Assembly (NCBI RefSeq): GCF_005405085.1
Contig: NZ_BJDJ01000006.1
Coordinates: 62,001 to 126,000, forward strand
DNA from: Lactiplantibacillus daowaiensis
GTDB taxonomy: Bacteria; Bacillota; Bacilli; Lactobacillales; Lactobacillaceae
Reading direction: 5' to 3'
DNA length: 64,000 nt
The notes under the pieces were generated by a model, which was not told the DNA's origin, ran no database searches, and saw nothing but the letters and a program-made list of their open reading frames with translations. Within the stretch, counting starts at the first letter, position 1, and every line of letters begins with the position of its first letter. Of this stretch, positions 25,301 through 34,138 are shown one piece after another. Both the position numbers and the translations under genes were made by a program.

Positions 25301-26697
25301 AGAGTTTAGGTGCAAGCATTGCATCAACCGCTAAAGGTGTAGCCAAAGCAACCATTGGCACTTTTAACACTGTCAAAAAGATTATTAGTAATCCAACGAA
25401 GTATTTGAATAACATGCTGACCAAGCCAAAGGGCAGCGGTGAGATTTTAAGTTCATTTGCTTCTGGCATGTATGGTGGTATGAAGAAACAAGCCAAGCAA
25501 TGGTGGTCATCATTATGGGGTATGGTTAACCTAGATGGTGGTGGCAGCCAAGGCTCAGGTTCGCGTGGCGCTTTCTTAGATGAAGCCATTAAGCTTGGTC
25601 ATGCTGCTAGAGGTTATAGCGAGAGTGCTGGGCGGTTAGGACCTGAATACTATGACTGTTCTGGTTTGGTTTACACGGCATTGAAGCATTTAGGTGTTCA
25701 TGTTGGTGGCGGTTCTACTACCGGACCTGAATATCAATTTACTAGTCCAGTTTCTTGGTCTAAGGCTCGTCCTGGGGACTTAGCATTCTGGGGTTCTGGC
25801 GGATCTGAACACGTTGGGATTGTTTCCAATACCAGTGGTAGTGGTCGGATGTATAACGCCGAAAATCCAACTGATGGGATTAAATATGGCCCTATCAAAG
25901 GCTTTATGAGTGGCTTCGCTGGACTACGGCGGATTAGTCAATTGCATGATGATGATACCAAAGGTAGTTCTAAAAAATCTACCACGGCTGGTTCAATCAA
26001 CAAAAATATGAAGAAGCAGGTAGGTAGTGGTTTCTTTAGTTTTATGGATAAACTAGCCAGCATGTTTGGTGTTGACAATTCAGGCGGTGGGCCTAATGCC
26101 AAGCCAAGCGGTGATCATATGCACTGGTTGAAGCAAGCTGGCATTCCAAAGTCTGAGTATGACATGTATAACTACATCATTAGTCATGAATCCGGTTGGA
26201 ATCCGCATGCTACTAATAGCGGTTCTGGCGCTTATGGGTTACCACAATCGTTACCAGGATCAAAGATGGCAAGTGCTGGTTCTGATTGGAAAACTAATCC
26301 GATTACGCAGTTAAAGTGGATGAAAGACTATGTAACGCATGGCAACTATCACAGCATCAATCAAGCATATGCTCATTGGCAAGCCAATCATTGGTACGCC
26401 AAGGGTGGCGATGTGCCGGCTGATCAACTGTCAGTAGTTGGTGAAAAAGGCTGGGAGCTATTCAAGCCTAAATCCGGCGGTCATGTCTTTGATCATGAGA
26501 CTTCTAAGAAGATCCTATCTCGTGGTAGCCAAAAGATTGATATTCATGGCGCTACGATTCAAATGACAGTTACTGGTAATGCTGATGCGAATACGGTTTC
26601 AAAACTGCAATCAGTAATGAATGATTCAAACGATGCCTTAGTTGAAAAGATTCGTGAAACTTTGGGCTTAAATGATGATGGAGGGTTGATTGTTTAA
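22354..26697 (+). CDS. Tape measure protein with two wall-lytic domains
   Basis: A protein of 1447 residues with a GTG start that overlaps the previous frame (GTGA). The N-terminal 650 residues are helical and coiled coil; a hydrophobic segment lies near 660-680 (SIAIVTAVVAIITVLV). An NlpC/P60-like domain follows at about 1070-1170 (YDCSGLVYTAL near 1100, GDLAFW, EHVGIV near 1152). An SLT-type transglycosylase domain lies at about 1270-1350 (ISHESGWNPHATN, AYGLPQS). It sets the tail length and locally opens the wall during DNA entry. Confidence 0.92.
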   Translation: MTETKEVRHAGIGIQLNIGGMEEFRRLNDDIDKLLGKFRDLKDIAGSTKGLFAGFGNASQSINKATSSVSEVHKITRDLKMAADKASQGFKSMSSDISETKRAANGLQKDADFSSPVDKSTRSVKEACRAMHESQDSLKKYSDAMTHLPTQKFTEVRDKIVNTKKSADDSANSIKKETDETKKSQSSLSKLHDTIRNSFIFTTVSSGLSWLTSEIKTITQQGYALAEGGEQIRDQWKNIGLNDKQAHGMTDQIAEIRGQSNFAGSALDAMQKKFYAATDSIPKAKELTNEMAAYGMAAGKSGEQIQQISMGVAKLTGSKKVSAGFFQRSFGQMPALQKAVVKASGMTNQAFNSALQNGKITGSKLQGYLSKAAKNSSKEWSAFSKTTRGQMASISGTFQNLKAVFAAPLVGGISQAMDTIDKKKGGLGDVKKQLQDIAKALGTKMGTYVGDAIKFLVKNRKALAEMGSALFSITKNLGLGVWKAFAGTAALLSGHGKDSTKNLKSTADWLKEISKHVGAIQTIGKTIAGIWATSKLISGYTAGKNFLGFGEKAGLILKPKVDGEKGEKELTRFASTIRHPIQRIKGDLKWTAEVATKGAKKIVSGFSIFAKKVGGPIKRGLSFTAHVATKAAVKSLGLLKKAALGVGKGFRSIFTFAKNNPSIAIVTAVVAIITVLVELYKHNKKFRNFVNGLLKWGKKFATGIGKWFGQAYKSVIKIMGKLVSGVNKRWGSLWRDLVRVFKTEWSAFKSLLRVFYDVFTGRFTDLKKDIPKLARNMFKVIISIFKGAYDYIDNLTGGRLSKINNTFAGAWKDIGKGWKSFWNGIDDWFSNLWKGIVKHVQDGINSIIDTLNGGIKGIDFVISKFGGSDKAIGTINHVHLATGTGVFGNQRRAITRPTMAMLNDGHDSPETGNREMLIHPNGLSELIKGTNVMRMLEPGAEVLNASEARQMMGVDHFANGTGFLSGIWKGTKNIATGAWDGAKSLGASIASTAKGVAKATIGTFNTVKKIISNPTKYLNNMLTKPKGSGEILSSFASGMYGGMKKQAKQWWSSLWGMVNLDGGGSQGSGSRGAFLDEAIKLGHAARGYSESAGRLGPEYYDCSGLVYTALKHLGVHVGGGSTTGPEYQFTSPVSWSKARPGDLAFWGSGGSEHVGIVSNTSGSGRMYNAENPTDGIKYGPIKGFMSGFAGLRRISQLHDDDTKGSSKKSTTAGSINKNMKKQVGSGFFSFMDKLASMFGVDNSGGGPNAKPSGDHMHWLKQAGIPKSEYDMYNYIISHESGWNPHATNSGSGAYGLPQSLPGSKMASAGSDWKTNPITQLKWMKDYVTHGNYHSINQAYAHWQANHWYAKGGDVPADQLSVVGEKGWELFKPKSGGHVFDHETSKKILSRGSQKIDIHGATIQMTVTGNADANTVSKLQSVMNDSNDALVEKIRETLGLNDDGGLIV

Positions 26698-27887
26698 TGA
26701 CGACTAAGAAGAAAAAGATTGTAACTAAAGGTAAGAGCACAGCATATCTTAAAAAGCATTCTGATTCGGCGAAAGCCGTTGTTAAAACAGATGCCCAAAA
26801 GATTACTAAAGCTAAAGGTGTGATCACGTCAGCCGAGAAGAAGATTGATACTTCTGAGGATTTGTTGAACAAAGCTAATGGATACCGTGATCAGAGTGCG
26901 GCCTACAAAGCATTAACGAAACAAATCGAAACAGCTCAATCTAAGATGAAGACAACTAAAAGTAAGAAAGAACGTGAACAATGTGCTAAGAAAATTAAAA
27001 GCCTTACCACGCAACGGGCCGCAGTAGCGGCTACTATGCGTAAGATTGCTAATAGTGCCGGTTATACCAAAGCGATGAGTCAAAAAGTTCGTGCAGATAC
27101 GGTGATTAGTAATACCAAGCAAGCTATTAGTGATCTAAAGGCCAAGAAGGTCAAAGATACTAAGAATTATACGACTTATAAAACGGCTTATAATAAAAAG
27201 GTTTTGGAAGCCAAGCAAAAACTGCAGCGAGATAATGGCGTTAAAATTCAAAATAAGATTAAAGCGGCCAGAAAGTCAAAAGGTCTTAAAAATGGCTTTT
27301 CAACAGCTATTTATCGTGCTGACAGAAAAACTAGCCGTGTTTTCCTATTTGGTGAGGCTTCACCTAATGAAACGGATGAACAGGACTTGCCGACACATCC
27401 AGTTGATAAGTCTGACCCACGGATTAACTACGGATCGCGGAATAGTAAGCAGCTAAGTGGAACGTATTACTTGCACGGCAGTTCTTTTAGCAAATTGGAT
27501 GCACAGTTCGTTATTCTACAAGGTTGGGCTAGAAAAAATGTTGAAGTGGTTGTGCGGGGATTCTCTAAGTGGAATCATGCCTATTTAGCCAGTGTCAGCA
27601 AGACTATGGATGAGCCTTACAAAGACACCTTAGCCATCCAACTAACCTTACAGTACGCCGAGAAAGCCCATATTAAGTATGCTAAGAAGTCTAAGAAGAA
27701 ATCTAAGGCTAGTGCTAGTAAGAAAAAAGGGTCTAGTAAATCGACTAAAAAGTACGTCACAGTTAAAGCTGGCATGACTTACTGGGGGATTGCACAGAAG
27801 TACAATGTGTCAGTGTCTAGTCTTGAAAAGATGAATAAGTGGCCCGCACGAGTAATTCCGGTGGGTGTGAAAGTGAGGTATGTCTGA
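26697..27887 (+). CDS. LysM baseplate / tail protein (XkdP-like)
   Basis: A protein of 396 residues whose start overlaps the previous stop by one base. Residues 1-190 are basic coiled coil. A middle beta domain follows (TSRVFLFGEASPNETDEQD, KNVEVVVRGFSKWNH). A Lys/Ser-rich linker leads to a C-terminal LysM repeat (VTVKAGMTYWGIAQKYNVSV to VGVKVRYV). LysM tail proteins join tube and baseplate hub. It is longer than typical XkdP because of the coiled coil. Confidence 0.8.
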   Translation: MTTKKKKIVTKGKSTAYLKKHSDSAKAVVKTDAQKITKAKGVITSAEKKIDTSEDLLNKANGYRDQSAAYKALTKQIETAQSKMKTTKSKKEREQCAKKIKSLTTQRAAVAATMRKIANSAGYTKAMSQKVRADTVISNTKQAISDLKAKKVKDTKNYTTYKTAYNKKVLEAKQKLQRDNGVKIQNKIKAARKSKGLKNGFSTAIYRADRKTSRVFLFGEASPNETDEQDLPTHPVDKSDPRINYGSRNSKQLSGTYYLHGSSFSKLDAQFVILQGWARKNVEVVVRGFSKWNHAYLASVSKTMDEPYKDTLAIQLTLQYAEKAHIKYAKKSKKKSKASASKKKGSSKSTKKYVTVKAGMTYWGIAQKYNVSVSSLEKMNKWPARVIPVGVKVRYV

Positions 27888-28213
27888 TGAGTGTTCATGA
27901 CACGATTGAAGTCGATGCTGATGACTTTCCTTATACGCAATCCGTAGACCTTAGTGATGGGGTCTTTTTGTTTACCTTTCAATGGAACGAAACTGACCAG
28001 CATTTTACTGTCGATGTTGCTGATGCCGAAGGTAATGACATTCGTAAAGGCGAAGTCTTAATTCTGAATCAGGCGTTATGGCGTGGCATTAATGATGATG
28101 CACTGCCGACTGATACGATTATTCCGATGGATGAGTCCGGTAATGAAACTCAGATTGATCCGGGCAACCTAGGCGATACGGTGCAACTTTGCATTGATGA
28201 CATTGTGGTTTAG
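27887..28213 (+). CDS. Baseplate plug-like protein
   Basis: A protein of 108 residues; the start overlaps the previous stop (TGATG). It is acidic and beta-rich (DGVFLFTFQWNETDQHF, GEVLILNQALWRGIND). Size and position match the baseplate plug family of myophages. Assignment is by synteny and pattern. Confidence 0.65.
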   Translation: MSVHDTIEVDADDFPYTQSVDLSDGVFLFTFQWNETDQHFTVDVADAEGNDIRKGEVLILNQALWRGINDDALPTDTIIPMDESGNETQIDPGNLGDTVQLCIDDIVV

Positions 28214-28225
28214 AGGTGAAGCCAA

Positions 28226-29155
28226 TTGAAAGAGAAGATTAGTAGTAAGGGCTATTACTGGGGATATAAAACAGTAGTGACTATCACCCATAGCGGCAAT
28301 AAGCTGACTTTATCAACGGCTGACAATACTGATATCGATTATGAAGTCAATTCGACCGATGGCGGTAGCCCAGCTAGTAATACGGTGACCTTTTATAACA
28401 TTGCTAAGAGTCATCAATCTAAGATTCATAAAGGTGATCATATTGTGATTAAGTCTGGTCCGAGTGATCTTTATGGCGTATTGAGTGAAGGCAATATCAC
28501 AAATATCACCCCAGAAACGCTTGATAGTGCTGATAAAAGTTTTCAGGTCACCTTTACCGAGGGTATTGATTATTCTAAAGATAAGCGACTGTATAGCAAA
28601 TTTAATGGTTCCAAAATGGTTAAGAAGACGGTAACTGCTGGTAAAACTAAAGTTACTTATACCAAGCGACAGGTCAAGAAGGTTAATATTGCGTTTAAAA
28701 AGGGCGTTAAAGCCAAACAGATTATTGATCGGATTAAACGTGATGCCAAGATTGAAATCTCAGTTTGTCGATTGAAGAAAAACAAGGTTTACAAGAAGGG
28801 CTATACACTCTCCAGTAAGCCGTTAACAGCCATTAAAGCTATTGCTAAGGACTGTGGAAGCAAAGTCTACTATCGACAAGGTAAGCTGGTAATTGATGAT
28901 AATGCTAAGCCTAATCCATACAATGAGCATCTTTACTTGGATATGAAGAACGGCTTAACAGCGGAACCAACAGCCGATGAAAGTGATGGCGGTAGTAAGA
29001 CGTATACGCTAGCTTGCTTTGATGATCCGCGGTTAAGTGCTGGCTCAGCAGTATATGTTAAGGCCACGAATATTTCTGGTTTGAAACGAGTCAAAAGTGT
29101 CAATCATAAACATGATAAGAGCACTTATGAGATGGAGGTGGTGGTGTATGCCTAA
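28226..29155 (+). CDS. Baseplate hub protein (XkdQ / gp27-like)
   Basis: A protein of 309 residues with a TTG start after AGGTGA. It begins with beta segments (KTVVTITHSGNKLTLSTADN), with NTVTFYNIAKSHQSKIHKGD and an IITQ-like ITNITPETLDSADKSF segment typical of hub proteins, and a middle DNA-circularisation-like fold. It forms the ring that carries the tail spike. Confidence 0.8.
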   Translation: MKEKISSKGYYWGYKTVVTITHSGNKLTLSTADNTDIDYEVNSTDGGSPASNTVTFYNIAKSHQSKIHKGDHIVIKSGPSDLYGVLSEGNITNITPETLDSADKSFQVTFTEGIDYSKDKRLYSKFNGSKMVKKTVTAGKTKVTYTKRQVKKVNIAFKKGVKAKQIIDRIKRDAKIEISVCRLKKNKVYKKGYTLSSKPLTAIKAIAKDCGSKVYYRQGKLVIDDNAKPNPYNEHLYLDMKNGLTAEPTADESDGGSKTYTLACFDDPRLSAGSAVYVKATNISGLKRVKSVNHKHDKSTYEMEVVVYA

Positions 29156-29555
29156 GAAGGTTTCGGATCCCAAAAACAAGTTATCCGATTTTTTAACTGA
29201 GGAACTAATTCCGATGATTCAGGCCGCCATCAATTGCCATATTGTTGGTCGGGTAATTAGTTATGATAAAAGCCGCCATGTTTGTGATGTGCAACCGTTA
29301 CCGCTACAGTCTGATAAAGATAAGCGAGCGGCATTAACGGAATGTGTAGTGCCAGCAAGTATCTGGCAGACGGATGAAGCGATGGTTGCATTGAAAGCGC
29401 CAGACTATAAGAAGATGAAGGTTGGTTCAGTTGTCTGGATTGGATATTGTGATCGTGAGATGGATAACTGGACTGGCAGCAGTAATTACCAATTGGAAAG
29501 TAAACGAATGCATAGTTTGCAAGATCCAGTTGTTGAGGCGGTGGTTAAACCATGA
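29148..29555 (+). CDS. Membrane-puncturing spike protein (Gp138-like)
   Basis: A protein of 135 residues from ATG 29148 (GGAGG upstream), overlapping the hub gene by 8 bp. The segment HIVGRVISYDKSRHVCDVQP fits the Gp138 N-terminal OB-like domain of phage spike proteins. The rest includes KVGSVVWIGYCDREMDNW. It is the probable tip that pierces the cell envelope. Confidence 0.75.
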   Translation: MPKKVSDPKNKLSDFLTEELIPMIQAAINCHIVGRVISYDKSRHVCDVQPLPLQSDKDKRAALTECVVPASIWQTDEAMVALKAPDYKKMKVGSVVWIGYCDREMDNWTGSSNYQLESKRMHSLQDPVVEAVVKP

Positions 29556-29962
29556 TGGCGTTAGCTTTAGATAGCACCGGTGATATTGACTTTGATGCCA
29601 ACACCGGTGTTTTTAATACAGTCAATGATAATGATGAAATCGTCCAACATTTGAATTTGCTACTTGGTATAAATTTAGGTGAATTAGCGTGGAATGATGA
29701 TATTGGATTGGATCAAAACGATGTCATGATTAATGGTGATAACGAAAGTGTAGTGCAATCGATTTTAGACGATTATTTGCAAACACAACTAGGCGAGAGC
29801 TATGAAGGTATCGAGATTACTGATTTCAGTATCGATCGTGAGCAGCGACTCTCAGCTTTAAGTGCCACGATAACGATGGACGGTGAAGCTTATAATGCGA
29901 CGATGGCTTTAGATAATACAGCTGACGATGAAGGAGATGATGATAGTGCCACTAACGACTAA
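29552..29962 (+). CDS. Baseplate wedge protein (DUF2634 / gp25-like)
   Basis: A protein of about 136 residues. Segments VFNTVNDNDEIVQHLNLLLG and GELAWNDDIGLD are typical of the XkdS/gp25 wedge family. The acidic C-terminus overlaps the baseplate J gene by 17 bp. Confidence 0.82.
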   Translation: MMALALDSTGDIDFDANTGVFNTVNDNDEIVQHLNLLLGINLGELAWNDDIGLDQNDVMINGDNESVVQSILDDYLQTQLGESYEGIEITDFSIDREQRLSALSATITMDGEAYNATMALDNTADDEGDDDSATND

Positions 29963-31178
29963 AGGCTATGATCGGCCAGAACTAGATGATTTACGGGAAG
30001 ACATCAACGCTTTATTCGTAAAATACTTTGGTGATGGTGTAGATATGGACGATGCCGAAACGACAGGCTTACTAGCAGGAACGTTGTCAGATATCAGTGA
30101 GCAAGTTGAAGAGTTAGCTCAGGGTATTTATAATGCGATGTTTGTCTTGAAAAGTAATGGCGCTAATCTTGATGATTTAGCGGCTGAGGAAGATGTTTAC
30201 CGTAAGCCAGCCACGTATGCTGTTGTTGATTTACAAATTGATGGTTACGTTGATCAGGATTCACCAACAATTATTCCAGAAGGCACACAGTTTTCAACAC
30301 CTGATGGTCAAATCTTTGCGACTGCTAAAGATATTACACTTAGCAAGCAGGCAACCTATGTGGATTCTGGCGGCATTACCCAACCATTGGTAGATGAAGA
30401 CGGTAATCCACTAGGACGAGCTACAGTGCAAGCTAATGCGCTGGAGAGTGGTACTGAAAGCAATGTCATGTTGAATATGATTGTGAATGCTGAAGAATCC
30501 GTTGATGGTTTTAAGCAAGTCACCAATTTACAAGCGGCCACTGGTGGCGGTGATCCTGAAACTGATGATGCGTTACGATTACGGGTACTGGCTAATCGTG
30601 AAAGCAAGCCAAACAGTACGGTTAGCGGGATTGAGACGGCGATTAAAAATGTCATTGGTGTCCAAGACGTGCGGCTGGTCAATAATCAGACGATGACAAC
30701 GGATAGCTATGGTAATCCAGCTAAGTCATTGCATTTGTACGTCATCGGTGGTGATGATGCGACGATTGCACAGACGTACTTCGATCACTTACCACCAGTA
30801 ACAAACACAATCGGCAGTGTGATGGGTGCTGTCACGGATATTGGCGGGAGTGAGTATATTGTGAGGTTTGACCGAGCAGAGACGGTGCCAATTTATATTA
30901 CGGCAGATTTAACTGTTGATGAGACACAGTTTGATACTGATAATGGCCCCGTTCAAATTAAGCAAGCAATTATGAACTATTTTGACACCTTAAAGATGGG
31001 TGGCAAGGTACTGTATTCTAAGCTATTTGGTCCCGTGTACGCACCGGTCGGAGTCAATGATGCCACGATTAAGATTGGTACGACAGCGGATGCTTTAAGT
31101 TCACAAGACGTCACGATCAATGCGTTTCAATTAGCAGTCGTGGCAGCTAATAATATTACGATTAATGTTACAGATTGA
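29946..31178 (+). CDS. Baseplate J protein
   Basis: About 410 residues. I start at GTG 29946, nine bases after AAGGAG; an ATG at 29928 lies before the ribosome site and is less likely. Segments PEGTQFSTPDGQIFAT, ATGGGDPETDDALRLRVLA and the C-terminal half with TVSGIETAIKNVIGV are hallmark baseplate J sequences. It forms the outer wedge ring of the baseplate. Confidence 0.9.
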   Translation: MPLTTKGYDRPELDDLREDINALFVKYFGDGVDMDDAETTGLLAGTLSDISEQVEELAQGIYNAMFVLKSNGANLDDLAAEEDVYRKPATYAVVDLQIDGYVDQDSPTIIPEGTQFSTPDGQIFATAKDITLSKQATYVDSGGITQPLVDEDGNPLGRATVQANALESGTESNVMLNMIVNAEESVDGFKQVTNLQAATGGGDPETDDALRLRVLANRESKPNSTVSGIETAIKNVIGVQDVRLVNNQTMTTDSYGNPAKSLHLYVIGGDDATIAQTYFDHLPPVTNTIGSVMGAVTDIGGSEYIVRFDRAETVPIYITADLTVDETQFDTDNGPVQIKQAIMNYFDTLKMGGKVLYSKLFGPVYAPVGVNDATIKIGTTADALSSQDVTINAFQLAVVAANNITINVTD

Positions 31179-31188
31179 AGGTGATGGT

Positions 31189-31791
31189 ATGTATCAAACT
31201 GAAAGTGATATCAGTGACCAGACGATGCGTGAACATGTTTTAGGTAGTTTTCCAGCTTATATGAATCAGGAAGACGATTCAAACAATCAACGCATACTTA
31301 ATATCATTGCGGACATGTTTATTCAGCATAAAAATAACTTGCTAAGTATTTCAAAGCAACGTTTATTATCAACTTGTTCGGGCCAGTCTTTGACCGATTT
31401 AGCAGCCGATTATGGGATTAACCGGCTAGATGATGACGATGACTTTTTACGCTTCGAGATTCGTTTCCAGATGATGAAGAATCGAACTGGTATTACGACT
31501 AATGATGTTAAGCAGTTGATAGCAACATTACTGAATGTCACGGTCAATACGTTTGATATTGTTGGCACGGATAATCCAGAAGAAATTGAGATTATTAATA
31601 TTCCGTTCTCATGGAATAGCGGAGATAAAGCCGATGTTAAGCGGACCATTTTAACTAATGCGATTCAGTCAATGCTGCCGCCTGAATATAATTTGAAAGA
31701 TTTGAAGTACAGTATCGAAAGCCCTAGTCAGCTATATGTTGGCGTATTAGCTAAGACATCAGCTCAAGTAACAGTAAAGGAGATGGCCTAA
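31189..31791 (+). CDS. Baseplate tail protein (XkdT-neighbour / gpI-like)
   Basis: A protein of 200 residues from ATG 31189 (AAGGTGATGG upstream). The start (MREHVLGSFPAYMNQED) and the segment SLTDLAADYGINRLDDDDDF resemble the tail proteins that follow baseplate J in PBSX-like phages. It probably links baseplate J to the tail fibre encoded next. The stop overlaps the fibre start by one base. Confidence 0.75.
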   Translation: MYQTESDISDQTMREHVLGSFPAYMNQEDDSNNQRILNIIADMFIQHKNNLLSISKQRLLSTCSGQSLTDLAADYGINRLDDDDDFLRFEIRFQMMKNRTGITTNDVKQLIATLLNVTVNTFDIVGTDNPEEIEIINIPFSWNSGDKADVKRTILTNAIQSMLPPEYNLKDLKYSIESPSQLYVGVLAKTSAQVTVKEMA

Positions 31792-33032
31792 TGGCAACGA
31801 TGAATGTAGGTATTTTGACAACGGCTGGTAAAACATTGCTCGACCGTGTTGAAAGTGGTCAAACAAAGATTACTTATTCCAAAATGGTATTTTCTAGCAT
31901 GGATAGCAGTAGTTTCAGCGATGCACAACTACTAAGCTTAACTTTAATCACACCGCAAGAGGTCGTTATTAATTCACCACAGGCGATGCTTGACCGCAAT
32001 AATGGTGAAACGAAGATTCGCGGTAATGGTGATAACTCGGCTTTAAGCTCGGGCGTTTATATCAAGACATACGGTGTTTATGCCAAAGATGATGATGGTA
32101 ATGAAATTCTATACGGATTGACAGTATCTGATCACCCGAACTACCTGGCACCATTTGATGGCCTAACACCACAGGCGGTCACTTACACTTATAAAACAAC
32201 TATCAGTCGGACGGATCAAGTGAACTTCACTAATTCGGCCGATATTTATTTGACTGATCAAGATTTAAAAGATGCTGTGTCAGTGCTAGTAACTGAAACT
32301 GACTTTACGGCGGCGATTAACGCTAAGCAGGACAAGCTAAACTATACGGCCGCTGATGATTCCAAAGTCGTCCACCTATCTGGAGCAAACAACTTTGACA
32401 CTGTTCCAACGGTTAATAATAATCCGCTACTACTAGCAAGCAGTTTACCGTCTGACTTAGCACGAACGGGTCAAGACCAAGAGTTCACCGGCAAAAATAC
32501 TTTTGATGTAGCACCAATTGATAAAACTACTGGTAACCCTTATATCACAAAAGATGGGGTACCTGCTGTTCCATCAACGCTTGCCGATACAACGAAGCCA
32601 GCAAACTTTACTGATGGACTTCAAAAAAGTGGTAAAGATGTTGCCACAACCGCAGATGTTACAACCGCTATCAGCACCGCGAATAGTGCTTTATCGGCCA
32701 TCAATGGTTTGAAAGCAGGGACGAATGCCGATGGTGCTGATCTTAATAACTACAACTACAACACATTTGGTAATTATTACTCCAGCACAGCAGTTACTAA
32801 TGGCCCGTTTGGTACTGAAGCCTATGTGGCATGGTCAGTATTTCCAACGGACAATACAATTATTCAAGTCGCGTGTAAACAAGATGGTAGAACTGCAACA
32901 AGAATGTACTGGAATGGTTCAGGGTGGGGTGCTTGGACGTTACATCAAGTATTTCTTCAAGCGTCTAGTGAAGCTGATGCAATTGCCAAGTCTAAAGCAG
33001 ATAGCAATAATTTGTATTACACAGTCGAATAA
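31791..33032 (+). CDS. Tail fibre protein
   Basis: A protein of 413 residues. The N-terminus (GILTTAGKTLLDRVESGQ, ITYSKMVFSS) is a baseplate-attachment domain of myophage fibres. The middle has helical and collar-like repeats, and the C-terminus (AYVAWSVFPTDNTIIQVACK, TRMYWNGSGWGAW) is a beta-rich domain likely to contact the receptor. It should set host range together with the two small genes after it. Confidence 0.8.
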   Translation: MATMNVGILTTAGKTLLDRVESGQTKITYSKMVFSSMDSSSFSDAQLLSLTLITPQEVVINSPQAMLDRNNGETKIRGNGDNSALSSGVYIKTYGVYAKDDDGNEILYGLTVSDHPNYLAPFDGLTPQAVTYTYKTTISRTDQVNFTNSADIYLTDQDLKDAVSVLVTETDFTAAINAKQDKLNYTAADDSKVVHLSGANNFDTVPTVNNNPLLLASSLPSDLARTGQDQEFTGKNTFDVAPIDKTTGNPYITKDGVPAVPSTLADTTKPANFTDGLQKSGKDVATTADVTTAISTANSALSAINGLKAGTNADGADLNNYNYNTFGNYYSSTAVTNGPFGTEAYVAWSVFPTDNTIIQVACKQDGRTATRMYWNGSGWGAWTLHQVFLQASSEADAIAKSKADSNNLYYTVE

Positions 33033-33046
33033 TAGGAGGTAGAAAT

Positions 33047-33609
33047 ATGGCAATATTCGTAAATGGAAAAGCAATACATCCGTATATAAATGGTAAAAGA
33101 ATAGCGACTATTTATCGCGGGGGGGGGTAATCTATCGTGATTACGTAAAACCTGGAACAATATTGTGGAACGGGAACGCGTATTATACGTCAGATACGAA
33201 CATTACACTTAACCAACCGATTAGTAAGCTTAAAACAGGTATTGTAATTAATGCGACGAATTATGATAATGTTTGGTGGCAGTTCACTGCTGGGGCAGAT
33301 GATCCTAATCACCCGACTAAATATCATTCAGCACCATCACCGGCATTAAGCACACCTATTCACCAACAAATTCCATTTAAATCTATGGCAAATGGCGCAA
33401 CGTATGATCTGCTGGTAGGTGCTTCCTACAACAAGTTTTATATTCGTTTTACAAAGGTTAACGATACAACTATTAAGGTAGGCTACTCGCCTTTAGCAAC
33501 TTCAACGGGTCATGGCTTAGGTGGAACAACGTATTACGATACAAGTGCGGCTTATCCTTATGATGGTGAAGTTGATTCATTAATTATCGCGTCAATTACG
33601 GCCTACTAG
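33047..33609 (+). pseudogene. Small fibre-like protein broken in a G9 tract
   Basis: AATAGGAGG precedes ATG 33047. The frame reads MAIFVNGKAIHPYINGKRI and reaches a stop after CGC-G9-TAA at codon 28. One extra G would let it continue in the downstream open frame to 33609, giving about 187 residues; the joined product aligns gap-free across the tract with the intact paralogue at 33654 (RGGSKVYQDY against RGGGVIYRDY). So one base loss or gain in the run decides expression. It may be phase variation, transcript slippage, plain decay or a sequencing error. Confidence 0.75.
33119..33127 (+). repeat. G9 homopolymer inside the fibre-like gene
   Basis: Nine consecutive G bases after CGC, immediately before TAA in the first frame. 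Long G runs in surface or receptor genes of other bacteria and phages are known slippage sites. G10 or G7 would restore the long frame. Confidence 0.85.
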
Positions 33610-33653
33610 TGTTAATTGCCTGCTAGTTGGTTCGGTTGGATTGGAGCAACAGC

Positions 33654-34124
33654 ATGGCAATCTATATAAATGGCAAATCTATACACCCATTTATTAATGG
33701 CAAACGTATTGGAACGATTTATAGAGGCGGCAGTAAGGTTTATCAGGACTATGTCCCAGTCGGAACACTATTAGCAACAAACACTGATAATAATGTAACT
33801 GGTGATGACTTAATATTAAATTTTAGCGATAAAATTAGTCGAGCAAAGAATGGGATAACGATAACGTATACAAAATATTATGAATATCAGCAGGGTGGGC
33901 TCCCACAGTTTTCAGATTATGGAACGGGTCAAGGAAATATCCCTAAGAGTCAATTGGTAGTTGGAAAAACGGTTGTTTTACCAGTCAGTCCTTCCTTCGG
34001 TGGTTCATCCGGATTGTCTATCAAGATAGTGAGTGAAAAAAGTTTGCAGATTCCACATTTATTAATAAATGGTCCGTACAATGATGGATATTATCTATTT
34101 ATGGGCAAAGTAGTAACTTACTAA
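33654..34124 (+). CDS. Small fibre-like protein, intact paralogue
   Basis: A protein of 156 residues starting MAIYINGKSIHPFINGKRI, almost the same as the first 27 residues of the broken gene upstream. The remainder differs. The shared N-terminus is probably an attachment module, the variable part a receptor-facing domain. The ribosome site is weak (TTGGAG about nine bases upstream). Confidence 0.7.
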   Translation: MAIYINGKSIHPFINGKRIGTIYRGGSKVYQDYVPVGTLLATNTDNNVTGDDLILNFSDKISRAKNGITITYTKYYEYQQGGLPQFSDYGTGQGNIPKSQLVVGKTVVLPVSPSFGGSSGLSIKIVSEKSLQIPHLLINGPYNDGYYLFMGKVVTY

Positions 34125-34138
34125 GAAAGGATGAAAAC

